Of a DNA stretch of 64,000 nucleotides, positions 8,541 through 18,489 are shown piece after piece; position 1 is the first letter of the stretch, and each line of letters starts with the position of its first letter. The notes under the pieces are model-generated. The model did not search any database. It was given only the letters and a program-made list of their open reading frames with translations, and was not told where the DNA came from. Source of the stretch: Viola odorata (lineage: Eukaryota; Streptophyta; Magnoliopsida; Malpighiales; Violaceae); NCBI GenBank assembly GCA_963691705.1, contig OY829538.1, positions 54,401,151 to 54,465,150 of the forward strand, read 5' to 3'. The position numbers and the translations under genes are program-made.

Positions 8541-11330
8541 ATGACAGCCAGATCGGAGCCAGACCGGTCTACATTTTCCAATATTCCTTTCTCAACTCGC
8601 AGGCGGTTATTTCCTTTTGCTACTGCTGATCTCTCTATGACGACGCAATCGACTATCTCGGGACCTCTGGACCTCTCGGTCGGGATCGCCGGAGGATCTA
8701 TCTCCTCACAGACGGTCATTTCTTCATCACAGACGGTGGGATCTGATCTTTACACTCCTCTTTTAGAAGGATCTGTGCTTAGCAATGAAAATCCCTTTGC
8801 TATGGAAATAGCGGCCCTTCGTTCCCGCTTGGAATATTTGACTGAAATGGCCACTAGAGTCACGCCTGGTGCTTCTGGATCTAGCGTTCCTCCTCGCGTC
8901 ATGTTCACACCATCTATTGTTGCTGATCGACCTCTGCCCCCGTTGTTTCCAGAGAACCCCCAAGTGCCTTTATCCGCAGGAAATCCCCCGGTTGGTCATG
9001 TACAGCTCACTCAAGGAGGAGTAGAGGCTTATGTACCACAAATGCCGCAAAGACTTCTTCTGCAGAAAGACAGGCAGCTTGAGGCGTTGAGGAACCGTTG
9101 GGCCGGACGGAGGGAAGGAACAAACAGGAGTTTATCTCCCGTATACAGTGAAAGATCCAGTAGCAGAAGATATCGAAGTCGTTCTCCCAGGAGTCGCAGT
9201 CGGTCTCCCAGGCGACATCATATACCTGAACCAAGGGAAGGAGGGCGACAAGGAGACATATCTCCCCCACGTCACGCGCGTGAGATTCTTGATGATACCT
9301 CAGGTCACCCTTTCAGTCGTCGTGTAAGACGTCACAGGGTCAGTAGGCGAGTGAAGCTTCCCGCTGATACTTATGATGGTACTAAAGAACCTATTTCGCA
9401 CATCAACAAAGTGAAGGATTTCGTCCAGTTTCAAACCCACAGTGATGCGGCTTTATGTCAGATATTTGTTATGACCTTATCGGGAGTTGCTCGTCTTTGG
9501 TTTGAAGGTCTTCCTGGCGGATCCATTAGTAATTTCGCACAGTTGGAATCCAAATTTCGGAGCAGATTTAGTACAGCAATTCCAATTCGGAAATCTGCCG
9601 CAGCGTTATTTGACATACAGCGGAAGCCCCAAGAGACATTGAAAGAATTTCTCAGCCGATTCGATCTGGAAATGTCATTAACGCCGGGCGTTACCTTTGA
9701 TTTCGCCATAGAAGCTCTGAAAAGAAACTGCCATTATGGAAAACTGAAAGATGCATTGATGGTGGATCCTCCAATATCCTTGGACGCACTAAGACTTAAA
9801 GCCCATAATTATGCGAAAATGGAAGAAGAAGAAAATAGAAATAGAACATTTAATATGCCGCCTGGGGCACCTCACATCCCTGCCGCTCCCGCAAATCCTC
9901 TGGTTGACGATCATTACACTGATGATTACGCTCGACGGAAAGATTACATCCCAAAGACCTACGATAAGCAAAAAGGAAATTCCTCGAAAGGAAAACAAGG
10001 TAGTTCCCCTCATCAGCGTCAAGGGAACGCTAACAAAAATCGGGCGTATGATCCGGATTTTCCCTCCTTGAATGTACCAAGAGCGGAGATCTTGGCGATA
10101 GCGGAACGACGAGATCTTCCTATCCGTTATCCTGCACCCACGAAACCTGGAGTGCTTTTAGGCAGAAGAGAAAACGCTTACTGTAAATTCCATAAAGCCA
10201 GAGGACATTCCACAGAGGCTTGCAAAGAATTAAAGTGGGCGATAGAGCACTTGGTGGAGGAAGGATATCTGGGAGAATTTGCGACTCAAGTAAGGGAAGA
10301 TGCCCGAAACAATTCGATAAGAAGAGCGGCAGACGAACGACCAAGGCCCCCTCCAGTCCCACAGCCGGATAACGCTCCCAAAGGAAAGGGTGGGGAAACC
10401 TTCGCGATAGATGGCGACGACATCCCCATAATCAATATCATAGCGGGAGGGATCCCCTACGCAGATGAGTCAGAACAGTCGATGGTGGCGAAAGGGGAAA
10501 AGCGTACGCGAGACGGCATGACAAAGAAAGGTGGAGCGATAGACATACTTGATCGCATGATCTTATCCTTTTCAGAAGAGGATGAAAAAGGCGTTATCTA
10601 TCCCCATAATGACGCCTTGGTAGTCACACCTGTCATCGCCAGTCATGGTATAAGAAGGACTCTTGTGGACAACGGGAGTGCCGTGAACCTTTTTTCGCTG
10701 GAAGCTTACAACCTCATGAAACGCCCCCACGATGAGTTAACGCCTAGTAAGAGACCCATAGTCGGAGTGGATGAGACCCCTATCCCTGTTACGGGAGTAA
10801 TCACCTTACCTGTATACTTCCGAGAAGACACTTACAAACGGTCAGAGAATTTGTTGTTCCTTGTTGTGGATCTGAATCTGCCCTATAACGTCATACTCGG
10901 ACGGCCTTTCCTCAATCGCTTTGGAGCGGCGATATCACAAAAACATCTAAAGATGAAATACCCCTCCTGGGACGGGGTGGTATCGATAAAAGGTGATCAG
11001 AAACTGGCGGTAGAATGCTATTCGCTCATGACTCAGACAAGATGCGATAGATACGTGTGTATAGCGGCAGACCCCTACGAGCAGGGTGATGAAAAGCGCG
11101 CTCAACCCCTTGACAAGATGGTACCCGTATCAGTGATAGGCAAAGAGGGAGCCAGCTTCCTGGTCAGCGATAAGCTCAGCCCAGCGGAAAATCTTCAACT
11201 GGCACGGCTGCTGAACAAATGCCAAGGAAATTTCGCATGGAAGCCCGCTGATATGCCAGGTATATCACGAGAAATAGCCGAACACAGGCTTAACGTTGAC
11301 CCTGACGCTAAGCCAGTTCAGCAAAAATGA
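8541..11330 (+). CDS. Gag-protease part of the polyprotein, ended by an in-frame TGA
   Basis: The first ATG in this frame is at 8541 (MTARSEPDRSTFSN); the frame is open slightly upstream without ATG. An Arg/Ser-rich segment (SRSPRSRSRSPRR) comes before the retrotransposon Gag domain (about 9330-9830: FVQFQTHSDAALCQIFVM, then LEMSLTPGVTFDFAIEALKR). A zinc-knuckle-like CKFHKARGHSTEAC follows near 10180-10223, as in Tat-type Gag. The aspartic protease active site is LVDNGSAVNLFS (Asp at 10668), with the later ILGRPFLNRFGA flap region. The frame ends at TGA 11328-11330 (QQK-stop-RAF), just before the RT domain, and continues in the same frame. Tat polyproteins have basic residues here, so CGA to TGA is the likely change. 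It encodes particle protein and maturation protease. Confidence 0.92.
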   Translation: MTARSEPDRSTFSNIPFSTRRRLFPFATADLSMTTQSTISGPLDLSVGIAGGSISSQTVISSSQTVGSDLYTPLLEGSVLSNENPFAMEIAALRSRLEYLTEMATRVTPGASGSSVPPRVMFTPSIVADRPLPPLFPENPQVPLSAGNPPVGHVQLTQGGVEAYVPQMPQRLLLQKDRQLEALRNRWAGRREGTNRSLSPVYSERSSSRRYRSRSPRSRSRSPRRHHIPEPREGGRQGDISPPRHAREILDDTSGHPFSRRVRRHRVSRRVKLPADTYDGTKEPISHINKVKDFVQFQTHSDAALCQIFVMTLSGVARLWFEGLPGGSISNFAQLESKFRSRFSTAIPIRKSAAALFDIQRKPQETLKEFLSRFDLEMSLTPGVTFDFAIEALKRNCHYGKLKDALMVDPPISLDALRLKAHNYAKMEEEENRNRTFNMPPGAPHIPAAPANPLVDDHYTDDYARRKDYIPKTYDKQKGNSSKGKQGSSPHQRQGNANKNRAYDPDFPSLNVPRAEILAIAERRDLPIRYPAPTKPGVLLGRRENAYCKFHKARGHSTEACKELKWAIEHLVEEGYLGEFATQVREDARNNSIRRAADERPRPPPVPQPDNAPKGKGGETFAIDGDDIPIINIIAGGIPYADESEQSMVAKGEKRTRDGMTKKGGAIDILDRMILSFSEEDEKGVIYPHNDALVVTPVIASHGIRRTLVDNGSAVNLFSLEAYNLMKRPHDELTPSKRPIVGVDETPIPVTGVITLPVYFREDTYKRSENLLFLVVDLNLPYNVILGRPFLNRFGAAISQKHLKMKYPSWDGVVSIKGDQKLAVECYSLMTQTRCDRYVCIAADPYEQGDEKRAQPLDKMVPVSVIGKEGASFLVSDKLSPAENLQLARLLNKCQGNFAWKPADMPGISREIAEHRLNVDPDAKPVQQK

Positions 11331-12971
11331 CGGGCGTTCTCCACCGAAAAAGCGTCAGCTGTGGAAAAGGAGGTTGTAAAGCTCCTTGACGCGGGTTTCA
11401 TTCGCGAAGTACAGTATCCCACTTGGTTAGCCAACCCGGTTCTTGTTCCTAAACCCAATGGAGACTGGCGTATGTGCATTGACTTCATCGATTTGAACGA
11501 TGCTTGTCCTAAGGATTGCTACCCGCTTCCTCGCATAGATCAGTTGGTTGATCGAACAGCTGGGTACGCATATCTAAGTTCATTGGACGCCAATTCCGGA
11601 TATCATCAAATCCCTATGGCCCTAGAGGATGAGGAGAAGACCGCCTTCCTTACTCCTAAAGCCACGTATTGTTACACAGCGATGCCATTTGGACTAAAGA
11701 ACGCGGGGGCCACGTTTCAGCGAATGGCAAATAAGATTTTTGAGGAACAAATAGGGAGAAATGTGGAAGCATATGTTGACGACATACTGGTGAAGAGTGC
11801 GAATTTTCATGATCACCTGCAGGATCTAAAGGAAGTTTTTGATGTGATGAAAAGGTATCGCATGAAGCTAAACCCCCGGAAGTGCATGTTTGCATTCCAG
11901 ACGGGTAAGTTCTTGGGCTACGTAGTTAGCCAGAAAGGTATCCAGCCTAATCCTTCCAAGGTTAAAGCTATACATGATATGATATCGCCGAGAACCGTTA
12001 AGGAAGTGCAAAGGCTAACGGGGCGCGTTATCGCTCTGAGACGATTCGTCTCCAAGCAAGGAGAAAAGTGCCTCCCTTTTTTCAAAGTCATACGACGGAA
12101 AGCCACGTTCGGGTGGACCCCAGAATGTGAGCAAGCATTTGTGGACTTAAAGGACTATTTATCATCTGATTTATTATTGACAAGGCCCGAGTCAGGCGAT
12201 ACCCTGTACTTGTACTTGGGCGCGGCAGACGAAGTGGTCAGCGCCGTCCTTGTTCGTGACGATAACCACACTCATCGCCCAGTTTACTTCGTGAGTCATG
12301 TCTTAAAGGACGCGGAACTGCGATATGCTCGTATTGAGAAAATAGCGTTCGCCATTATACAAGCCGCCCGCAAGATGGACCGATACTTCCAGTCTTATCC
12401 TATCGTTGTACTTACAGACCAACCCTTGAAGAGGATATTTCGAAAGCCTGAATCTTCAGGAAGAATGCTGATCTGGGCCCTAGAACTCGAACAATATGGT
12501 TTGAGGTACCAGTCCCGGCCATCCGTAAAGGCTCAGGTCCTTGCTGATTTTATAGCGGAGTGTACTTTCACAGAGGACCCTTTGAGTGGTGTACCTGAAG
12601 CGGAATGGAACGATATGGATCTCCCGTTTCTAGAAACATATACGGATCTTTGGATCGTTCATGTGGACGGAGCCAAAAACCAAGAACTGGCAGGGGCTGG
12701 AGTCTTCATAAACGGGCCGCACGATATGCATATACGGTATGCTATTCGAATCTTGCAGCCTTTGTCCAATAACGCAGCCGAATATGAGGCGTTGCTAGCT
12801 GGACTCAGAATAGGAAGAGAGTTTTCTTCAAAGGGAAGGCGCGATACCGGCCAAACAGGAGATCTGCGTCTAAAAATTTGTGGAGACTCCAAACTGATAA
12901 TTGACCAGGTCTCAGGACACTCTCAGGCTCGAGAACCTATTATGGTGCAGTATCTCTCTAAGGTAACGTGA
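11331..12971 (+). CDS. Reverse transcriptase, RNase H and archaeal-type RNase H part of the polyprotein
   Basis: This continues in the same frame as the Gag-protease segment after the TGA at 11328. The reverse transcriptase has LPRIDQLVDRTAGYAYLSSL, the TAMPFGLKNAGATFQRM motif and the catalytic YVDD at 11772-11783. The gypsy-type RNase H that follows is degenerate, lacking the usual DASD (LYLYLGAADEVVSAVL). A second RNase H starts near 12650 (IVHVDGAKNQELAGAGV, NNAAEYEALLAGL, CGDSKLIIDQVSG), with the Asp-Glu-Asp set intact. It is the additional archaeal-type RNase H that defines the Tat clade. A second TGA at 12969-12971 (KVT-stop-ELVE) falls inside that domain, cutting off its last conserved Asp block. 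The enzyme copies the RNA genome and removes the RNA strand. Confidence 0.93.
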   Translation, partial: RAFSTEKASAVEKEVVKLLDAGFIREVQYPTWLANPVLVPKPNGDWRMCIDFIDLNDACPKDCYPLPRIDQLVDRTAGYAYLSSLDANSGYHQIPMALEDEEKTAFLTPKATYCYTAMPFGLKNAGATFQRMANKIFEEQIGRNVEAYVDDILVKSANFHDHLQDLKEVFDVMKRYRMKLNPRKCMFAFQTGKFLGYVVSQKGIQPNPSKVKAIHDMISPRTVKEVQRLTGRVIALRRFVSKQGEKCLPFFKVIRRKATFGWTPECEQAFVDLKDYLSSDLLLTRPESGDTLYLYLGAADEVVSAVLVRDDNHTHRPVYFVSHVLKDAELRYARIEKIAFAIIQAARKMDRYFQSYPIVVLTDQPLKRIFRKPESSGRMLIWALELEQYGLRYQSRPSVKAQVLADFIAECTFTEDPLSGVPEAEWNDMDLPFLETYTDLWIVHVDGAKNQELAGAGVFINGPHDMHIRYAIRILQPLSNNAAEYEALLAGLRIGREFSSKGRRDTGQTGDLRLKICGDSKLIIDQVSGHSQAREPIMVQYLSKVT

Positions 12972-14411
12972 GAACTAGTGGAAATAAAGAAAGAGGGCAT
13001 GCAAGTCAGCTTCGAGCACGTTCCCCGAGAGGAAAATGCTGAAGCCGATTACCTTGCCAAGCTGGCCGCCAATCCTGAAGCAGCTATACCTAAAGATGTG
13101 TATTATCGTGAGCTATCGGTGCCGTCCTTCATGGAGGAACAAGCCTCTTTGTGTGTGAATGAGCTCGAGAATGATTGGCGGATTCCGGTGATAAAATACC
13201 TGATGCACGAAGAGCTGCCTGACGGTAACACTGAAAAGATGAAATTGCTAAGACAGGCTGCTCGTTGCACGTACTATAACGGGGATCTAATTCGAAGATG
13301 TTTTTCTCACCCCGCCGCCAAATGTATAACCGAACAAGAGGGCCTTCACACCTTACGCGAAATCCACGAAGGGATATGCGGAATGCACGCGTCAGGCGGC
13401 ACCATGGCGGCACAAGTTTTCAGATCAGGATTCTACTGGCCCACCATACGAAGGGATTGCCACGATTATGTACAAGCTTGCCCCAAATGTCAGGAATTTG
13501 CTAGAATTCCTCGACGTCCAGCCACGGAAATATCGGAAATCATCGCCCCTTGTCCTTTTGCCAAATGGGGGATTGACATCCTGGGTTCATTTCCAAAGGC
13601 AAGGTCCCAACTGAAATTTGTGATAGTGGCTGTGGACTATTTTACGAAGTGGGCGGAAGCTGAAGCGGTTGCCGCAATCACGGCAGAAAAAACATGGCGT
13701 TTTTTCAAACATCAAGTCATCATGAGATTCGGGGTACCTCGTATCCTTGTCAGCGATAACGGGACCCAGTTCACCAGCCAATTCTTCAAAGACCAGTGCT
13801 CAGAATTCGGGATTGAGCAGAGATTCTCTTCCGTGGCTCACCCACAAACCAACGGACAGGCAGAGGTAACTAATAGGAGCATCCTCAGCGGTATTAACAA
13901 AAACCTAGAGGGGTCTAAGAAGAAGTGGGCTGATGAATTGCCATACGTGATGTGGGCATACCGCATGACCGTAAAAGTTAGCACTGGAGAAACGCCTTTC
14001 GCGTTGACTTTTGGAACTGAAGCCGTTACGCCAGTGGAAATTGGGGCCATGAGCCTACGGGTGGCTCACTTTCGTGAGGAACGGAACGAGGAACGGTTAC
14101 GTGCTAACCTGGACGCGTTACCAGAGGTTCGAGAAGAAGTCCTACTGAAAACGCAACACTACAAAAGAAAAATGGCACGTTATCATAACAGGCAGGTCAA
14201 AGAGCGATTATTGAAAAACGGTGACCTGGTGCTCCGAGACAGGCGAGCAACCAGACAACGTATGGGAAAGCTTAGTCCTAACTGGGAAGGACCGTATCGC
14301 GTAACCCACGTTGTCGGAAGAGGGGCCTATCGCCTGGAGGCACTTGACGGTACGCCCTTATCCAACTCCTGGAATATCGCTCGTTTGAAGTTATATTATC
14401 CTAGAGTTTAA
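12972..14411 (+). CDS. End of RNase H and integrase part of the polyprotein
   Basis: The same frame resumes after TGA 12969-12971; the first ATG is at about 13002. The first residues (FEHVPREENAEADYLAKLA) are the last motif of the second RNase H. Integrase follows: an HHCC zinc-binding region (HEGICGMHASGGTMAAQVF, then CPKCQEF), the D,D,E core (WGIDILGSFP; ILVSDNGTQFTSQF; HPQTNGQAEVTNRS), and a C-terminal GPY-type module (LSPNWEGPYRVTHVVGRGAY). All three acidic residues are present. I see no chromodomain, as expected for Tat. It ends with TAA or TAG after KLYYPRV at 14411. The three segments together would form one polyprotein of about 1957 codons interrupted by two TGA codons. Confidence 0.93.
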   Translation, partial: ELVEIKKEGMQVSFEHVPREENAEADYLAKLAANPEAAIPKDVYYRELSVPSFMEEQASLCVNELENDWRIPVIKYLMHEELPDGNTEKMKLLRQAARCTYYNGDLIRRCFSHPAAKCITEQEGLHTLREIHEGICGMHASGGTMAAQVFRSGFYWPTIRRDCHDYVQACPKCQEFARIPRRPATEISEIIAPCPFAKWGIDILGSFPKARSQLKFVIVAVDYFTKWAEAEAVAAITAEKTWRFFKHQVIMRFGVPRILVSDNGTQFTSQFFKDQCSEFGIEQRFSSVAHPQTNGQAEVTNRSILSGINKNLEGSKKKWADELPYVMWAYRMTVKVSTGETPFALTFGTEAVTPVEIGAMSLRVAHFREERNEERLRANLDALPEVREEVLLKTQHYKRKMARYHNRQVKERLLKNGDLVLRDRRATRQRMGKLSPNWEGPYRVTHVVGRGAYRLEALDGTPLSNSWNIARLKLYYPRV

Positions 14412-14517
14412 TTTTATCTGCACTATTTGGATTATAACGACCCTAACCGTGGCTAACGCTCAATAGGAGAGTTTTCGTGGGTTTGTGGTTGCTTTTGTGC
14501 AGATAAAAAGGGGGGTA

Positions 14518-14960
14518 CCCTGGGAGTGAAAAGTCCTATCCTTGTGATGGTCGGTCTTGATCAGATGGCCCACTAAGTGAGGGCACGACCCCAGTGTATC
14601 CTTGATTAGCGTTGGATTGAAAGATCCTTGACGCCCCCGGGGGTGAAAAGTCCTATCCTTGTGATGACCGATCTTGATCAGATGGCTCACTAAGTGAGGG
14701 CACTGCCCGGTATCTTTGGGAGTGAAAAGTTCTTTAATGATGACCGATCTCGTGGAGACGGTACATCAAGACAAGACACGCCCCAAAGAGTTAGAAACTC
14801 TGTTTAGAAACAAGAATCCTATCTTAACGGTCGGGCTGGTGCAGCTAAACCATTAAGTAAGGACACGGTTCTAAACGAGAGGACAACGCCTATAAAAGTG
14901 AAAATTCCCTAGCCTTGTGATAGCCGTCCCGATCCGACAGCTCACGAGATGAGGCACTTA
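14518..14960 (+). repeat. Diverged tandem repeats downstream of integrase
   Basis: The block GGGAGTGAAAAGTCCTATCC + TTGTGATGGTCGG + TCTTGATCAGATGG + CCCACTAAGTGAGGGCAC starts at about 14521 and recurs at about 14639. Shorter, more diverged copies start at about 14719 and 14896. The first two copies are spaced about 118 bases apart. Tandem repeats in this untranslated part are known from Tat/Ogre elements. Confidence 0.8.
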
Positions 14961-15514
14961 GAAAGGCCGAACGAGAGATAAGGGAAACGTGAAGGATCGC
15001 GTAATCCCAGCTAGTAACCGGATGAGTAATCCCTGGCGGAGTATAGAGCTGAGGGAAAACACGATTCGAAACGGGTTCCGTGATAAAGCCTAATGATGGC
15101 AGCGAACAGGCTCATACGGGTAATCACTATCTCTCAAATCTCGTTTTGTTACTGATAATCTACAATTAGAAATGTGAAGAATACTTATGAGCAGCGGAAG
15201 GAGCGGTGGTCATGATACCGATAGGCTTATCGAAAGGCCAACCCGACATAGATCTTGGTCATCTTGGTATAAATACCAAGGATCTGCTCAAGAAAGTAAA
15301 CGCACCGTGAGGATAAGGCAACCTCAGTGACGAGAGAAGTCTCGCGATGAGAAAAATAAAAGAGGAATATCGATAAAGGGATTGTCTAGAAATATTAAAG
15401 GCATCTCAAGGATTTACAAAGATTCAATGTTCAAAATATTTATGCTGCAAAGACAAAAGACAAAAGCCAAGCGATATTTGATCGCTGGAGGGAACGGTAA
15501 AATATTGCGACACA
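14961..15514. other. Non-coding spacer between sense and antisense genes of the retrotransposon
   Basis: I find no supported coding sequence. The stretch would hold the 3' end of sense transcripts and, in reverse, the 3' flank of antisense gene B. Words such as ATATCG and TATCGAAAGG recur, as they do across the element. Confidence 0.5.
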
Positions 15515-17870
15515 TCAGCTCTCGGGGTCTTTTCGTTTCCAGCCCGCTGCCTTGGCTTGGCGATAGCCTGCCTCGTTGATATGGGCAGAACTCTGTAGAA
15601 AGGCTTTCGCGACATCTTCGCCCTTGTACGCATCCACCCCATGAATTTCTTCGAAACACTTAACTAGAACACGGGCGGTCTGTTCAGCATGCCACCAGCC
15701 CATATCGACTGACTCTTCCGCCAAAGCTGCCTTCTCCTTTTCTAAAGAGGACTTCTCATTCTCCAAAGCAGTCACTTTGGCCTGTTCCTCTGACAAAGCT
15801 GTTTCCAGAGCGGAATGCTGTTTCTGTAAATCGTGGTGAGCCAGCAGTATCTTGGAACGATCTGCCAACACCTTTTGCCTTTCATCTTGCTCCTTGGACA
15901 GCTCCGCCGAAACAGAACGGAGGGAAACAGTCCGATGCTTCACCTCCTCCACCCAGTAGTGAAATTTCATCATATTGGAGAAAAGGCTAGCACGGAAGGA
16001 GTTCACTTGGTCATCTTCCGCCAGGGAAAGGAAAGCTTCCCGTTCTGCAGATGAGGCCAGAATTTGAGAAGCCAGCAAGGCAGAAACCTCATCTGAACCA
16101 TCGCCCCCGATGGCTGCCAAACCACGGGTACGGAAGTCGAATAACTCAACCTGATGGGTCACTTCGCCGAGCCCGTTTAATGGACAAAGATCCGCCATAA
16201 AATTGAAAGAGGTTCCGGCTTCATTATAGCGTTGCAGCCAAGGAACGCTAGAGGGAACGAAAGCCAGAGGACCAGGGGCGCGAACCTGTGAAGAAGAACT
16301 GCCCGGGGGCAGGAAGGTACCATGAGGCTGATAGCCCGAAAGGTCCTGCAAGACGTCTTGATAGCCTAAAGAAGAGGAATAATGATGCACAGGCCCACCA
16401 AAGGAACTGGGCGAAGCACCAAAGGGATCCGCACCTCCTAGGTCCCCCAAAACTTCCGCGGAATGTCCACCTAGAGGAACCACTGCGGAATTAGGAACGT
16501 TAACGGAACCACCTTCCCCCGCGATGTTAGAGGAGGGTATGTTCTCATCCTCGCCTTCTATCCGGACCCTCTTTGCGGAACCCCTCAGCACATAAGTGAG
16601 ATTCATATCGCCTGAAGGAGCGGAAGCAGTAACTACAACGGCCTCCTGCAAGGAGTACAAATTGAGAAAAAAGAAAAATAGATCAAAGGACGACAGATAT
16701 TGAGGCACAATATATCGCACAAAAAAAAAAAAAAAACACGCTTACGGTAGCGGTGTTGAGGGAAGGTGGTGCCTCAGAAGAACCCGCAGCGTCGGGAGAA
16801 GGAGTAAGAGTGAATACTCCGTGTTCTTTTCTTCTTTTTTCCTCTGGCAATGGCCTTAGGGGCCTGAGAAGACGAGGGAGCAGCAACGGTCACGATGGGA
16901 ACACCTTCAGGGATGTCAGTATCCCCTTCGCCAACTGAGGAGGAGGATACTTGAGCGAGATTCGCGGAAGTAGCCGGAAGCTCAGAAGGATTATCAGTGG
17001 CCTCTGAATCGAGCTTTTCCCTTTCTTCTCTATTATGAGCTCTCCTTAAGCGTCTTCTTACGCTTTCGGGTTTATAATCAGGATCCGTCGCTGCAAAATC
17101 ACAAAATAACGTCAGCGTTAGTATCAGTGATGAAAGGGAAAGGTAGCGCGATACTCACGTCTAACGCACTCCTGAATGGCCATTCTGCAGGCCGTGAGTC
17201 GAATATGAACGCTGATCTCCAGTTGGAGTAAGGTGTCTAACCATCCTTGTTCACGAGCGGGAAGTGTCCCTGGTCGACTCCAAACGCCATCTTGGACGTC
17301 CTGGTTGAACCCAGAATGCCACTCGGGACCAGGAGCGTCAGGAAGATTTATCAGAAAGAACTCCTTTTTCCAAGCCTCAACAGAAGACTCAATATGGAGC
17401 AACTTCCAAGTAAAAGACTTGAGAGAATCATCGTCAAAGCGAGGCGATATGGTTATCACACCCCGGCACTTCATCAATTTAAAAAGGGATCTAAGCAACA
17501 AAAGAGAAGGGGAAGTGATCCCCTTATATCTACAGAGTTCCAAAAAAGCATAAACACAGCAATATGCATTTGGGGCTAACTGGGCAGGATTGAAATTGCC
17601 AGCAATAAGCAAATCCTTGACGAAAGAATCGATAGGGAGCCGGAAACCGTAGCGAAACATCTGGGCATATAACACCCTTTGATTGCCGGTCAGAACGCTG
17701 TTTAAATGAACTGACCTAGGGGCAACAACAGCTTGGCAACCGTCAGGAATAACGGCACCGTGAGTAGCCAAACGCTCCTGGAGAATGGCCTCCGTGGTAA
17801 TAACACTGACCGTGGTATCCATTTTCTTCTCATCGATGGATTTTGACTCAGAGCGGCGAGTCTTTGCCAT
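15515..17870 (-). CDS. Antisense gene B: PF04195-like plus coiled-coil protein (three exons, one frame break)
   Basis: Exon 1 is 17870-17159, starting at ATG (MAKTRRSESKSID). It carries a domain resembling PF04195 ('putative gypsy type transposon'): YGFRLPIDSFVKDLL, FNPAQLAPNAYCCVYAFLEL, SPSLLLLRSLFKLM, then a Trp-rich end. It stops at a GTGAGT donor in phase 1. An intron with a CTAAC branch-like site ends at TTTTGCAG, and exon 2 (17090-16746) has basic KKKKRTR and Ser/Pro-rich sequence. A second intron (GTAAGC ... CCTTGCAG) leads to exon 3 (16645-15515), which contains a long coiled coil (about 15720-15950) and ends WKRKDPES. Total coding length is 2188 bases, one too many. Exon 2 must shift frame near 16830, by the A-rich NLS-like tract. 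This suggests a decayed copy or an unrecognised splice. About 728 codons, close to paralogue A. Function unknown. Confidence 0.72.
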
Positions 17871-18031
17871 GACAGGACTAAGGAAATAGAAATGAAGAAG
17901 ACGAGGGAAAGGAAGGGAAATACCTTTGAAAGGAAAGAACTTTGAAAGCCTTGAATGGAGGTGAGAAGGACAAGACGGCCGAGAGATAATATGAAAAAGT
18001 GGAGTGAAAAAGAAAAGGGAAGAAATAAAGA

Positions 18032-18043
18032 GGGTTTATAACC
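18032..18043 (-). promoter_or_regulatory. TATA box upstream of antisense gene B
   Basis: On the - strand the sequence reads GGGTTATAAACCC, about 165 bases before the ATG at 17870. A pyrimidine-rich leader (TTCTTCCCTTTTC) follows it. Confidence 0.55.
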
Positions 18044-18489
18044 CTAGTAATTAAAAGGAAACGACGGATGCTGCAGTCGTTGCGTCGAAGCGGCATGAGG
18101 GATAAGACTCAAGCAATGAGTACGACTCTTGAAGAAGCGCGGCAAACGCTTCGATCTTGTTAAAATTTCTAAACACGCTAAGGTGAAGCGGCAGAAGAAA
18201 CGAACACCTGTGTCTGCACCATCATGACTTTTCCCGCGCACCGACGGAAGGGTCGCGAGCATTAAATGCTCTGAAAAGTAGATGTGACTTTTTGATAAAA
18301 AGCAAAAGCGATATCACAAGAAAGGAAATGATGCAAATCGGCGTTGAATAAAAGAACAGTTCTCAAGACAGTACAAGAGAGCGAAATAAAATAAGATATC
18401 GCCCGAAGAGCAAGGTACCAATATCGCCGCGAGATAGGACGTTATTACAAGACATGGAAAACAAATAGCAATGTTCTTCAATGGATCAA

